Source: Piromyces finnis (lineage: Eukaryota > Neocallimastigomycota > Neocallimastigomycetes > Neocallimastigales > Neocallimastigaceae). Taken from it: a stretch of 64,000 bases of DNA. The DNA lies in NCBI GenBank assembly GCA_002104945.1, contig MCFH01000034.1, positions 372,001 through 436,000 of the forward strand. The letters run 5' to 3'. A program made the position numbers and the translations under genes. Position 1 is the first letter of the stretch, and every line of letters starts with the position of its first letter. The notes under the pieces were generated by a model. The model did no database searches and was not told the DNA's origin. It saw nothing but the letters and a program-made list of their open reading frames with translations. This document shows, in pieces, positions 46,770 through 59,904 of this stretch.

Positions 46770-48981
46770 CTATTCATAAAAAAATGAATTTAAAAAAAAA
46801 TTAGTTTCAGTATTAATAACTCTATTATTTTTTATTTCCTCAAGATAAGTTTCTTCCAATTCATTTATGATGGGTTGACAATCAATTAATTGTTCTTTTT
46901 GCCATTGAATCATGATTTTATGTAATGTGGGTAAAACAACATAGATTAATAAAATTTCAAGGTATAAATATTCATTACAAAATATAGGATGATCTGGATC
47001 ATCATCATTTTCCTATAAATATCAAAAAAAAAAAAAAAAAAAAAAAAAAGATGAAAATATTAAAAGTATTAATAATTTTATCCATGATTTTTTTTTTATT
47101 TTAATTTTATTATTTATATTTCTATTTCTTTATTTTAAATATCATACTTAAAAAAAAAATAACACTTACATTATCAACAATGATATTTATTTCTTGTTTC
47201 ATATTCATAACATGTTTATAAAGTTGTGAACCTTTAATTTCTTTATATAATTCCTTAATAGCTTCTACAAAATCTTTTCGTAAAGGGTGTGGATGAGTAT
47301 AATTACCAGCTAAATAAGATGGCATAAAAATAGAACGAGATAATTTACGTTGTATTGTATTAATTTCATGAATTGTTTGAATAAGTGTTGATTTTAAAAG
47401 GGAAAAAACATTATCTATTTTATCGGAATGATTTATTAATTCATCTTGTAAATTAGATATAATATCATTAAATAAATCTTCTAAAGGTTTTTTATAATAA
47501 TAATATGAAATAAGTGCATTTTTCATTAATTGTAATGGATTTTTTACTACACAATAACCTCTAAAATTCATAAAAGAAAATTTAAAAAATAAAAATTAAA
47601 TAAAATTTAATAATTAAATTTTTAACACTTTTCTTTAATAAATTTTTTAAACTATTGTAAATTTTTAGTACCTTGACATTCCTGTTTCATTATCTGTTGT
47701 ATTTAAAGCATCCCATAATAAATCTACTGAAACCCAATAGAGTGGGTCTATATATATTATTAAAAATAGAGGGTTACTTAACTCTTTATTTTTTTTAGTT
47801 GATATTTCTTTTATTTAATATGACTATTTACATTTATGTCTAGCTACATCTAGTAATAATACCATTCTTCTCTTTTTATTGTAACCCTAAATATTTTTTT
47901 TTAAAATAAAAAAAAAAAAAAAAAAAATTAATATCTAGCTTTTAACATTATAGCGAGATAAATTTATATTAATTATATAATTAAAAATGATAATATAATA
48001 TAAATCTTCTCAAGGCAGAAATAAAATTATAAAGATAATGATAAAGCAATAAAATATAGGGTTTATTAACAAATAATAATATTCAATTGAATTTAAAGGT
48101 ACTTACCCCTAATGGACAAATATGACCTTCACCTGATTGTTTTATTATATTTCTTGCAAAATTAAGTGACATTACTTCACGAGTTTGTTTTGATATATGT
48201 TCAATTTCTTTAATGAATTCTTCTTTTGATATATCATTTGAACGACAAAGTTTTACCTCTTCTAAATAATTATATTTTGCTATATCTGAAAATTGTTCCA
48301 AGGTAATACCTTGTATATCAATCAAATCTCTATCAATGTGTGGTGGACATCTTATAGTATCCTCTGAGAAAAACCGCCATTTTTTATTCCATGGGGTCAT
48401 TGGGTCAACTTCAAGAGCATTTAATATCTATATTATAAATAAGGGAGGGAAAGAGTATAATTGTTATTGTTATTATTTTATATTAATTATTTTTATAGTT
48501 TAATTAATAATATTGACCATGCATAAGGAGGATAAACCACAATATGTTAATTTAGATTGGCTGTTATGAAATAATAATCAACAGATTTTTATACAATAAT
48601 TATAAAATATAATGTATAATTAATTTTTAATATTTTATTCAAAATTATTATAATAATGTTGAATTGCATATCATATTATATATGTGTATAGGTATTTTTT
48701 TTTTTTTTTTAATAATGAAATTTAAATTTGATAAATGAAATTTCAATTTACGTTAAAAGATGAATACTAAACATGAAATAGCATTCTAAATTTTTTTCCT
48801 TTAAAGCTTCAGAAAAAATAACTTTTCCTTCTTCCGAATGAAATGGGATACATGTGTTTGGTAATTGTCTTTTGTATAACGATTGTCGATTATTTAAATT
48901 AATAAATGTATGAAATTGAATTTTTTGGAATTTCGAATTTTGAGATCCTGATTTGAAATTTGCTTTTTTTTGAATAGGCAT
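46770..48981 (-). CDS. PCS: phytochelatin synthase (glutathione gamma-glutamylcysteinyltransferase)
   Basis: Seven exons: 48981-48752, 48560-48518, 48427-48107, 47886-47832, 47747-47672, 47560-47170 and 47012-46770. They give 452 residues. The N-terminal papain-like domain matches plant and yeast PCS: FHSEEGKVIFSEALKEKNLECYF, SKLTYCGLSSLCMILNALEVDP with the catalytic Cys, [41 protein letters not shown] with catalytic His and Asp. The enzyme transfers gamma-Glu-Cys between glutathione molecules to make phytochelatins that chelate Cd, Zn and As, and also degrades glutathione conjugates. The C-terminal half (YCVVKNP, YLAGNYTHPHPLRKDFVEAIKELYKEIKGSQLYKHV) follows the family pattern but is poor in the Cys pairs typical of plant enzymes. 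Exon 2 (43 nt) carries the catalytic Cys and has an unusual GTCAAT donor. Start chosen at MPIQKK; an in-frame ATG 21 bases upstream is possible. Confidence 0.93.
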
Positions 48982-51900
48982 TATTAATAAAAAATTTTTC
49001 AACTTTCTTATAATTTTAATAATTCTACAGTTACTATTATTTTTTTTTACAAGTGCTTTTAAAGTTATTTTATATATATATTATTTTAATTTATTATTTA
49101 TTTCAAAAAAAAAAAAAAAAACTAGATTTCAATTTTTTTAAAATTTCTCATAAAAAAATAAAAAAAATATTTTAAGTTACTAATAATTAAATTTTTAAAA
49201 GATAAAAATAATTTTAACAATTAATAATAAATATTATTGAAAGAAAAAAAAAAAAATCAAAGCCAATTTCTATAAATCAAAAAGACTTTTATATCTTTTA
49301 TTATTATTATTTTTTCTTCCGTCTCCTCTTTTTTTTCTTACTGTTATTATTATATTTTTATTTTTGTTTTTATCATTATTTTCAGTATTCCAATGTTACT
49401 TTCAATAAAATATGAGGTCTATTAAAACAATGAATTATGACAAATTAAAATTAGTTTTCGTTTTTTGTAATACACTCATTTCCAAATAAATATTTTAAAT
49501 ACCTTAATAAATTTGACCTGGGACTTGGACAGAAATAAAAATATTATTATTACAATATTATTTTTTCAGCTTTTATATGTTTTATTAATTGATGCAAATT
49601 CTTTAGATTTTTTTCTGTTATCCCTAAGAGCCAAATCCATCATAATAAATAAAGTTGGGATAATACAAATATTTTAATTATAGTATTAAAGTTTCACAAA
49701 AAAACTAATGTACTAAAAGACTTGTCCTTTAGTGATTGTAAAAAAAGATATAGATACACATTAATTATTAAAGTGAAAAGAAAATGTTGGTTGTAAAAAT
49801 ATATGTATAATAAATTATTTTTTCTATATGGAAAATTAATTCAAAAACGGGAAACTCGTATAAGAGCTGTATTATTTTTAATGAAATACATTTTGAGTTG
49901 ATATTTGAAATTAAGTGTTTTAATAAAATTGATAAATAAAATTAAGCTCAGATAAAGTTTAGATTATACAATATTTTTTCTGAATTATCGTTTAGCTACA
50001 ATGCTATAAATAATGAAAAAGAAGGTTTAGTATCTATAAAGCTTATTTACAATCTTTAGGATATTTAGTAGTGAAAAAACACTATCGTCTTTTAATACTT
50101 TCAAAGTATTGATTTATTTTCATCTTCATTTTCAATTTCTATTATCTTTTATTAGTGAATTAACTAAGGAAAAAAAAAAAGTATATTATTTGACATATAA
50201 TTAATTATGATATCTCATATTCTAAAGGTATATTATTATTCAATTATTTCATTTAAGATTATTAATCAAAAGATTAATTAAAACTTTTACATAATGATAT
50301 GAAAAAAAGTATTAGTATTTTATTATATAAAATAATAATAAATTAATAATAAAAAGATGTAAAAATAACTTTTTGTGATTCATATATTTTTATACATTTG
50401 TAAAGATAATCATTAATTTTAACATTCTATATCCTATTTTTCATATATATACATATTCATCTTTTCAATTGTTTTATAATATACATAATATAAAGTTTAA
50501 TTAAATGCAACAAGAATAGCATTAAGCATTATATAGGTTTATAAGATTAAAAAAAAAAAAAAAAAAAAATTAGAAAATCCATACTTTTAGTAATTAATAC
50601 ATAAAATATTTTTTTTTGTGATATATTTATTATTGGTAGATGGCATTGGTGAAATATACCTTATTATTTGTATTTTCATAAATTAGCATGTTTTTTATAG
50701 GGTTAAATTAGTTTTTTCTTTTAACATTTACTCTAAAACACAATTCAAACTAGCCTATGATATTGATATTTTTTTTTTAAAAAAAAGAGTTAATGATGTT
50801 TTTAATAAAGGTAAACTATTTTTTTTTAACTACCAATTCCATTTTTCATTTTTTCTATTTATTAGAGTAAACCTAAAAGGTTAATTATTGTTTGCTAACA
50901 TTAGAATTGATATTATGAATTCAAATAATATATTTTACATTTTACAATTTATATTTTTTATTTTTATACTTTATATAGCTACCACCATCATTCTATATCT
51001 ACAACAAGTCCAATTCCTAAAATAACTACAATTATAGCATCATATATAGCAGATTAATTCAACGCAATAAACTACTTGTAGCTACCGAAATTAAATATAA
51101 TTATAGAACTTATATAAGTTGTCAAGGGGTTATCGGTTTGAAATACTAAACTTTTTTCCTTTTATCTATTTATTTGTCTTATTTAGTTTTCCTTATCATT
51201 ACCCACCAGGCATAAAGTTTTTATTTTAAGGCTATCTTTCTATTATTTAAATTATTTCATCAAAAATCAAAAAGAATTCTTTTTTTTTTTAATTAATTTT
51301 TTGTGTAACTTTTTTATTTTGTGTATCGTTTTATTTCATCTTCAAATAAAAGAATCAAAAGTAGAAAAGAAATTTCATTCATTTTAAAAAACAAAATAAA
51401 ATATAGTGTATTTACTTTTCATTGCATATTCTCTTTTTACTCTCAACCGTTTTTTTTATTTTATTAAACATAACAATAATTTAATTATTTTCACTCTATT
51501 ATTTGTAATATCCAAAAAATTAATATTTATACATAGTGGCTATAGAAATGGGTTGTATAATTGCTATTATATATATTCTACATATTTCTATTTTATTATG
51601 GTCTATTCATTCATTGATATTAAAAACTATAAATAATCTTTTCGTTTGTTTGTTTTTTTTTTTTTTTTTCCATTTTTTAATCATTCTTTATTAGTTAATG
51701 TTTTATAAATAGTAGTCCATTAATTTATAAAAAAAGGATATTGTGAATTAACATTAATTCATATGATTTATGAATGATTAATATGCAAATTAAACATAAA
51801 TCTATATGCAACTGTATTTATTATTAATACATGTTTTGTAATATTAATGGATGATCAATTAAATTATTAAATCAATTATATCATATATAATGATATATAA

Positions 51901-53145
51901 TATAATATATTGATCGGTATTGAATTAATTAAAAATAAATCATCCATTAATTCATAATTAATTTGATTCAACTGAATTAATAGCCTATTTATAGTCAAAT
52001 TACATTGATTCATATAGTTTATATTCTATTGTAATAAATGATAAAATATATTATCCATATATTATCAATATTAATTTATGTTTTAAATAAAAAGTGGAAG
52101 CTTTATATAAAACCATTTTTTTTTGTAGAGGTTGCTTTGTAAAGGAAAAGGAAAAAGACGGGCGTTTGAGGTTGAAAAAAGAATATTTTTTTTTATTATT
52201 TTATTATTGAATGTAGGATTTTTTTTCATAAGGCATGATGTGTATTTATTATTATTTGATATTTTATCAATTCATTTTGATTCCAGTTCAAAAAAAGTTT
52301 AATAGATAAAATGTATTATGATTCAATGTAGAATGATATTTGTGTGTGTGATATTGCATTATTGCATTATAGAAATGTTTCCTATTCCCATTAATGTTAT
52401 AAACAAATTCTTCCCTAATTCTCATTTGCTCTTATTTAGTTTTTAGCCTACTAATTCATCATCCATTATAAAGTTTATCTTTAATTTATATAAGAATAAT
52501 TATAAAATAAAATTTAGTTTAATTATAATTATAATAATAATTTAAAATAATTTATATAATAAATAATAATTTATATACATATATATATACCATAAAATTT
52601 TTTTTTTTTACCAAAAAAAATATTATTTTATTTTATTTATTTTTTTTTATTATTATTTAAATAAAATCTCTTTTAGAAAATAAAAATAAAAAAAGAGTTT
52701 AAAGGAAATCAAATTAAAGAAATAAAATAAAAGAAAAAGAAATAATAGAAAAAACAAACAAACAAAAAAAGAAAATATTAATAATTAAAAAAAAAAAAAA
52801 AAAAAAAAAAAGAAATTAAATAATAAAATATAAATATAAAAAGTAAATATTTATTTTTCTTTTTTTAATTATCTTGTATAAATAACATTAAGCAAAAAAA
52901 AAAAAAACTTGAAAGAAATAGTATTGGATTAAATAAAATAAAATATAGAATATAGAATAGTATATATCTATTGTTTTAAAAAGATAAAATAAATTTTAAA
53001 AAACATATAAATCAAAAAAAAAAAAAACATACTAATTTTAATCTATTTTTATTTCTTATATTTCTTCGATGATTTGAAATTCAAACCCTCATTATTTATA
53101 AATAATAAACGAAAAAAATGAAAATTTATTGGAAATTGAAAACAG
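48982..53145. other. longest intergenic region, divergent
   Basis: 4.2 kb between phytochelatin synthase (-) and the lectin gene (+). A 76-codon frame at 51406-51636 has no signs of a gene. About 49400-50100 is a little less AT-biased but frame-less. A palindromic block near 51843-51951 is listed separately. The last 500 bases before the lectin are A-rich (poly-A at 52787-52811). No gene is supported. Confidence 0.5.
51843..51951. repeat. 109-bp imperfect palindrome with 13-bp perfect terminal arms
   Basis: ATTAATGGATGAT (51843-51855) is the exact reverse complement of ATCATCCATTAAT (51939-51951). The interior contains another perfect inverted repeat (ATATCAT / ATGATAT, near 51879-51897) and further near-palindromic TA sequence. 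The whole could fold as a large hairpin, like a small foldback element. Chance palindromes are commoner in such AT-rich DNA. Confidence 0.6.
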
Positions 53146-55070
53146 ATGCATACCTCAATATTCAAGACTATTTTATCTGTTTCAGCAATTTCACTTTTTT
53201 CCGGAAAAGCTTATGCTGATGCTTCATACAACTTAAAGAGTCACTCACTTACTGCACCATATATAAGTAATTGTCATTAAACAATATAAAAATAAATATT
53301 AAATAATATTATCATGGATAGTAGAGAGAAAAAAAATATATATTTGATAAATAATAAAGAATTATTTAAAATGAATAAAGTAATATTTAAATTCCTAAAA
53401 ATATTATGGAATAAATAAATAAATAAACAAACAGACTAAAAAAAACTCTCGGTTATAAAAAACATATATTACAATAATTATATATAAATAAAAATATTAT
53501 ATAAAATACTTATTAACAAACCACTTTTTATATTTAATAAATTTATAATAAAGCTGATGGTTTATACAACAGGTAATGTTTATTTATTATTATAGTAAAA
53601 GCGATTGATTAGAATCAAAAAAAATAATTTATTTAGTTGCATAAAATAAAAATACTGAAAGTTTATGATTTTTTTTTTTTTGAAATATATAATAAAAGAT
53701 GGTGGGATTTTGGTGGTTCTACTGTTGTAGAAGTCAATAAATTCATCCGTTTAACCTCAAACCAAAACTCACAACAAGGTTGGTTATGGAGTAGAGCCCC
53801 ACTTACTGCTCAAAACTGGGAAGTCGAATTTGAATTCAGAGTAAGTATTTTATTTTTAAGAAAATTTCTTTTAAAATTAATGAATTTAATTTTATTCTAA
53901 TTGTTGATTAAATTTTTTTAAAAAATTACATTAGGTTGGTGAAATTAATGGAAAGGATCATCTCTTTGGTGATGGTTTTGCTTTCTTCTATACCGTTGAT
54001 AGAGCCACTCTTGGTCCAGTTTTCGGTAGCAAGGACAATTTTAATGGTTTAGGTGTTTTCTTTGGTAACTATTATATACTATTAAAAAAAATTAGATATC
54101 AAATTCAAATGATTAGGGTAGTATAATTAATAAATCAATCATTTAATTTTTTTTTTAAAAGATACTTATCCAAACTCCAGACATAAGTACTCTTTCCCAA
54201 GAGTTATGCCAATGATTGGTGATGGTAAAACTCCTGTAAGTATTCGTTTTAATTCGAATAAAAATAAAAGATAGATTAATAACATATCATGGTATTCTTT
54301 ATGATAAATAGTACGATAGTGATCATGATGGTGAAGCTAACAATATGATGCTCGGTTGTTCTGCTGATTTCGTATGTTTATTTTTATAAAAAAAAATAAA
54401 ATTTAATATAGATAATTAATACTGAATTATAAATTTTATTTATTATAATAGCGTGATAAAAGATACCCAACCAAGGCTGTTGTTAGATACAAGAAAGGAG
54501 AATATGTTGAAGTAAGTTTATTTCAATATTTTAATATTTTTCTAATGAATACTATTAAAAATTCTAAATGAAAAAAAATATTTTTTTCTCATTTATAATA
54601 TTATAATAGGTTTTATTAAAGATTAGAAATGATGAAACATGGCATCCATGCTTTACTGTTCAAAATGTTACTTTACCAAATATCGGTTACATTGGTTTTA
54701 CTTCTCATACTGGTGATGCTTACGATATTCATGATATTATTTCTGTTGAAACAAAGGGATTCATTATTGTAAGTTGTCGTTTATTTGATCTACCTATATT
54801 ATAAAAAGTAATTAAAGAGTATTGTTAATAATAAATTATTTATAAAATCATTATATATATTAGCCAAGTAAAAAGGCTAAGAAGAATCACGGTCCACCAG
54901 AAGGCAAGGGTCATCACGGTATCCATGATCAATACAATAATCAAGAAGAAACTGGTCGTGGTTTCTTATTCTGGTTAATTGCTATTAGTGCTGTTCTTGG
55001 TATCGGTTATGTTGTTTACAATAAAAAGTTCAAGAACGACAGTAGAAAGGATACTACCAAATTATTCTAA
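53146..55070 (+). CDS. L-type lectin cargo receptor (VIP36/ERGIC-53/Emp47 family)
   Basis: Nine exons: 53146-53266, 53554-53572, 53699-53840, 53935-54064, 54162-54235, 54312-54371, 54452-54511, 54610-54768 and 54864-55070. They give 323 residues. A signal peptide (MHTSIFKTILSVSAISLFSGKAYA) is followed by the lectin domain: NLKSHSLTAPYI, RWWDFGGSTVVEVNKFIRLT, GDGFAFFYTVD, GVFFDTYPNSRHKY with calcium and sugar ligands, two Cys (MLGCSADF, WHPCFTV) forming the conserved disulfide, and TGDAYDIHDI. One membrane helix (FFLFWLIAISAVLGIGYVVY, ~289-308) precedes a 15-residue cytosolic tail ending TKLF. These receptors carry high-mannose glycoproteins between ER and Golgi. The tail has basic residues and a hydrophobic C-terminus but not a classic KKxx or FF ending. 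Exon 2 is a 19-nt microexon (T-D-G-L-Y-N). Confidence 0.95.
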
Positions 55071-56525
55071 AAAAAATATTGATAAAATATAATCATAACA
55101 ATAAAATATACATACATTAAAAATTAAGTTATTCAAGTAAAAAAAAAAAAAAAAAAAAAAAGAAATATATATATATAAAGCAATACAAAAATACTTTTTA
55201 AATCTAATAATAATATTTTTTTTTTATAACAAGATTACCTAGAATGATTAATTAAATATTAATTCTTTTTATAAAAAATATTAAGTAATTTTCATAAATT
55301 TTATATATAAAAACAACTCAAATATTTAATACTATAAAAAAGTTTTAAGATTTTTTTATATCTTTACTTTTAAAAGTCAAAATTATAAATTAATAAAAAA
55401 AAATATAAAAAAAATATCAACATATTTTGTGAGTGTGAGTGTATGGGTTAATATAAGATAAATTAAATTATTAAACTTTGCATTTTTCTCTTATTGGTAT
55501 TGTTTTTGATAATTTGTAAAAGAAATGGAATTCTTTTTTTTTTTTTGAATTACTTAGACCTTAATCCAATTTTTCCATTATTATTTTCTGATAATTCTTT
55601 TTTTTTGAATTGAATTGCTTATTCCAATATTTCAATTAGTTATAAAATGTATCATAAATGTACAAATCATAATAATGTATACATAAACTAAAATTTATTT
55701 TATATTTTTACCAATTTATTATTTACCTTTGTTAAACCTTTTTTTATTTTTTTCTTATTTATTTTAATTAATAAAATAAAGCTATAAAAATAAAAAATAA
55801 AATTGAATAAAATAAACAAGAAAGAAAAAAGCGTAAAAAAAAAAAAAAAAAAAAAAAACAATAACAACAACAACCCAAAAAACAAACGAAAAAAAAATAA
55901 AAAATAAAAAAAAAAAAAACAAGATAATTTTTATATAAAACCAAAATAAAGGAATAAGATAAAAAAAAAAAACTTTAAATAAATAAATATATATATATAT
56001 ATAAAAGAGGTCTTTTTTTTTTTTTCTTTTTTACAAGTAGCAATTAAATATTAAATAAAAAGGTAAATAAATTATTAAAACAAGTGTATTACTATTAATA
56101 TCCCTCTATTTCTACAAAGTATTGTTTATTATAATATGTAACATTGAAAGAAATGAAATAATTCTTCGAAATAATTGTTTATTTTTTCTTTTTACAAAGA
56201 ATGTTAAAAATAATGTGTATATATATATATAGGAAATATATACTAACTAGTCATTTTTTTTATTTTTCTAAAATTTTATTAATATTATATATAATGGTTT
56301 ACCAATTCTCCAATTAATTTTTATATAAAAAATTTATATTCCCATATCAATATTAATATCAATAACAATTTTTTTATAATATATCTATAATAATCTTTAT
56401 ATATATTAATACAAAACAGTTATTTCAGATAAATATTTATATTTTTTTATTCTTAGTTTCTATTATTTCCTTTCACTCCTCTCTCCTTTTTTTTTTTATA
56501 TTTAAAATAAAAAGATAATATATAA
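55071..56525. other. intergenic, tandem genes
   Basis: A/T spacer between the lectin and Yif1 genes. It has poly-A at 55139-55160 and 55836-55858, a short GTGAGT repeat near 55431-55442, and a CT-rich stretch just before Yif1 (56470-56500), perhaps promoter-related. No gene is seen. Confidence 0.5.
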
Positions 56526-57741
56526 ATGAATAACCAATTTAACCAACAATGGCAACAGCCACAGACTTTTATTCATTCTCCACAACCTCATAGAATGCAA
56601 ACCAATAGCTATGATCCATATCAACAACAACAACAATCAGGAATGAATCAATCCTTCCAACAACAACAACCACAACAACAATCACAACAACAAACAATGA
56701 ATAACGGTTATTTCCAAGTACCAAACCCACAAAACATGCAATTCCAACAAAATAATAACAACAATAATTTCATGGGTGGTAATCAAGGTTTTAATCAACA
56801 ACAACAACAAAATCAAGAACATAAACCATTCCAAAATTTCCTTGGCAATAACTTTTTAAATGATCCAACTACTCAACTTGGTTTCCAACTCGGTCAAAAA
56901 GCTTTTGAATCAGGTGCTGAAATGGTTAATCAAAATGTAAGATGGATTGTCAATTTTAATTAATTTTCTAATTCAATAAATTAAATAAACAATAATAATA
57001 GTAAAAAAAAAAAAAAAAAAAAAAAAAACCCATTAATATATTTATGATAGTATTAGAAAACAAAACAATATAACATTCAAATGTTTTATTTTTATAATGC
57101 ATGTTGAAAATTAATAATTTGGTAATTTTTTTTTATTTATTTATTAAATTATTAATAGATAAATCGTTGGTTTAATTCAACAGCTTTAAAGAAATATTTT
57201 GATGTCACAAACTCATTTGTATTTAAAAAAATTGGTCTTGTATTATTCCCATTCCGTCATAAGGTTATTATTATAAAGTAGTCTCATTATTATTTAAAAA
57301 TATATAAATATATAATAATAATAACTCGTAATTATCAAATTATCATTACTTACTTTAACATATTATTAAAAATATTGACTTGACAATTAGTCTTGGGCTA
57401 GAATTGGAAGACGTAATGAACAAACTGGTAAAATGGAATACAATTCACCAAGAGAAGATATTAATTCACCAGATTTATATATTCCATGTAAATATTAAAA
57501 AGAATATATTTATATATATCTTGGTATTATATATAAATGATGTTTTTATAATAATCTATATTAATTGTATTAATTGTATTAAACCCTTATTGTATTCTAT
57601 ATCAATTTAAAATAGTAATGTCATGTGTTACCTATGTTATATTATATGCTATTTCAACTTTACTTTCAAATGAACAAAGCAAAGAAAAAAAACAGTAAGT
57701 CATCCTTTTAATAATATAATTTTCAAAAAGAAAGAATTTAG

Positions 57742-57782
<41 letters not shown>

Positions 57783-58513
57783 GAATTAGCAATCATATTT
57801 TTAAAAATTTAAATGTTTTTTTTTTCTCCATAAAATGAATTTTTAAAAATATTATATAGATTCGATCCAGAACTTCTTGGAATAACAACCTTGAAGCTTT
57901 TTTCTTTATTAGTTGGTGAAGTTTTATTCATGAAATTAATATGTTACTTAATGAGTATTTCAGCAGATGTTGCTTTCTTTGATCTTATTTCATATTCTGG
58001 TTATAAATTTATTGGGTAAATATAAATAATTTCCTTATTACTCTAGAAAGCTTTATAAAAAATTATACAGTCAATTTTTTTTAATATTCTTATTCATATA
58101 TATTAATCAATTTTATATAGTATTATCGTTGTTTTAATAGTAAAAAATGGTTTAAAATCAAAATTCCTCACCTACTTGGTATATACTTATGTTAGTTTAG
58201 CTCTTGGATTCTTTATGGTAATTTTTTTTTTACTATATTATTTATTTTATTTAATTTTTAAAAATAGTATGAAAATCCTTTTTTTGAAATTTTTTTCATG
58301 TTTAAAATAAAGAATATATACATGACCATGAGTTAAAAACTAATCTAATTAAATTCAATCTTTATATTATATATATATTAGTTGAGATCAATGAAATATT
58401 TTGTTTTAACAGATCAAACCTTATCAGCAAATTCTCAACGTAGAAATAAAATACATTTCCTTTTCTTTATTGCAATAATGGAAATTGTTATTTCATGGTT
58501 CTTAATTGTTTAA
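56526..58513 (+). CDS. YIF1: Yif1-family ER-Golgi membrane protein
   Basis: Seven exons: 56526-56936, 57159-57263, 57391-57487, 57616-57694, 57860-58015, 58121-58217 and 58382-58513. They give 358 residues. The first ~105 residues are Gln/Asn-rich with poly-Gln blocks. The Yif1 core starts at FLNDPTTQLGFQLGQKAFESGAEM and continues with RWFNSTALKKYFDVTNSFVFKKIGLVLFPFRHKSW and SPDLYIPLMSCVTYVILYA. About five membrane helices extend to the C-terminus (FFIAIMEIVISWFLIV). Yif1 partners Yip1 and Yos1 in COPII vesicle transport from ER to Golgi. The poly-Gln N-terminus is longer than in yeast or animals. The gene lies directly downstream of the lectin receptor on the same strand. Confidence 0.95.
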
Positions 58514-59904
58514 TTTGATTTCAAATTTCAAATAATTATTAATAGATAGAATAGCAAATAAGCAAATAAATATAAATAATAAAAATAAAAATAAAAATAA
58601 AATAAAAAATTAAAAAAAAAAAAAAAAGAATAAAAAAATAATTCTGTTTTAAAATTTCTGTATTAAATAATAATAAATTTGTAATACAAAATACTAATAA
58701 TAACAACAACAACAACAACAATAATAATAATAGTATAAAATAAGTAAATAAACAAATAAATAATAATTTTATAAAAAAAAAAGTTATTTACATTGAATCA
58801 TACGATTTATAAATGAAGCGTTTGTTGGTAGTAGTGATTTATAAAATAAACAATTTTATGAAATCTAAAGTGGTAAACTATCTTTTGATAAAACCGCTGT
58901 AGGTTAAAGCAGGGTAAATTTATCCAAAGGATAATGTATAAATATATGTTAATCCTATGACAAATGCATGACATTTCACCAAATAGTTAATTAGCAAATA
59001 TTTTTTATTATATTAATTTAATTTAATTTTTCTATATGAAAAAACTTTAGTATTAAACTTTAATTATTATTAAAATAATTATTTTTATAAAGTTTAATAT
59101 TTTTTAAAAGGAAAAAAAAAAACCAAAGTATAAAAAAAAAAATAAGGAAAGGAAGGGATTTTTTTTAAAAAAAAAAAACTTTTTTCTTTGAAATGACTAT
59201 TTTATAATAATAAAATAATGCTTTAATTATTAAAAAAACAAAAACAAAAAATTACTTTTTGAAATATTTAAAATAATGAATCTAAAAAAAAAATAAAAAA
59301 AAAGAGAGAGAAAATATATAAAATTGAATTTCATTTTTGGAATAAATCATTATTGTTAAATATCCTAAAAAAAAAAAAAAAAACTATTTCTATAGATATA
59401 TAACTATATTCATAAATAAATTATAGAAGTTATCTATGTATATATAATATATACATACATACAATTAAATAATATCAAAGTAATTAATAATAAAAACAAC
59501 AACAATAATAATAGAAAATATTTCATAGTTATAATCCAAATTTCAAATAATATACAATATAATAAGAATTTAAAGAACAAACGAATACTAAAATATACAG
59601 TATAATTGTTGTGTAATTTTTTTTTTCTTTTTTTTTTTAATTCAAAATATATTGTTTTAATTGGTTTTCTATATTTTTAATCTTTGAAAGTAAAATTATA
59701 TATATATAAAAAAAAATAAAATATATAACTGCGCTTTTATCAAAAGATTATTCTTTTTATACCAAAAAAAAAAATAAAGTTATATATATATATATAAATT
59801 AAAACATATATATTTTTAAAAACAAAAACAGAGCAAAAAAAAAGAGGTTTATAGATTTCAAAATCAAACTATATATACATATACCTTACTATTTTTAAAG
59901 TAAA
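58514..59904. other. intergenic, tandem genes
   Basis: A/T spacer. About 58790-58970 is less AT-biased and includes AAAGCAGGGTAAATT and a small hairpin (TTATCC/GGATAA near 58919-58934), with no frame. It otherwise shows A-runs and TA-runs such as 59781-59797. No gene is supported. Confidence 0.45.

Noticed and set aside
48982-49002. Upstream start MKNFLLI for phytochelatin synthase
   Set aside because: The internal MPIQKK start is preferred because the seven extra residues have no family counterpart, though it cannot be excluded without 5' transcript data.
51406-51636. 76-residue hydrophobic ORF in the large gene desert
   Set aside because: Its first codon is not ATG, it has no in-frame neighbours, and its composition is what T-rich DNA would encode by chance.
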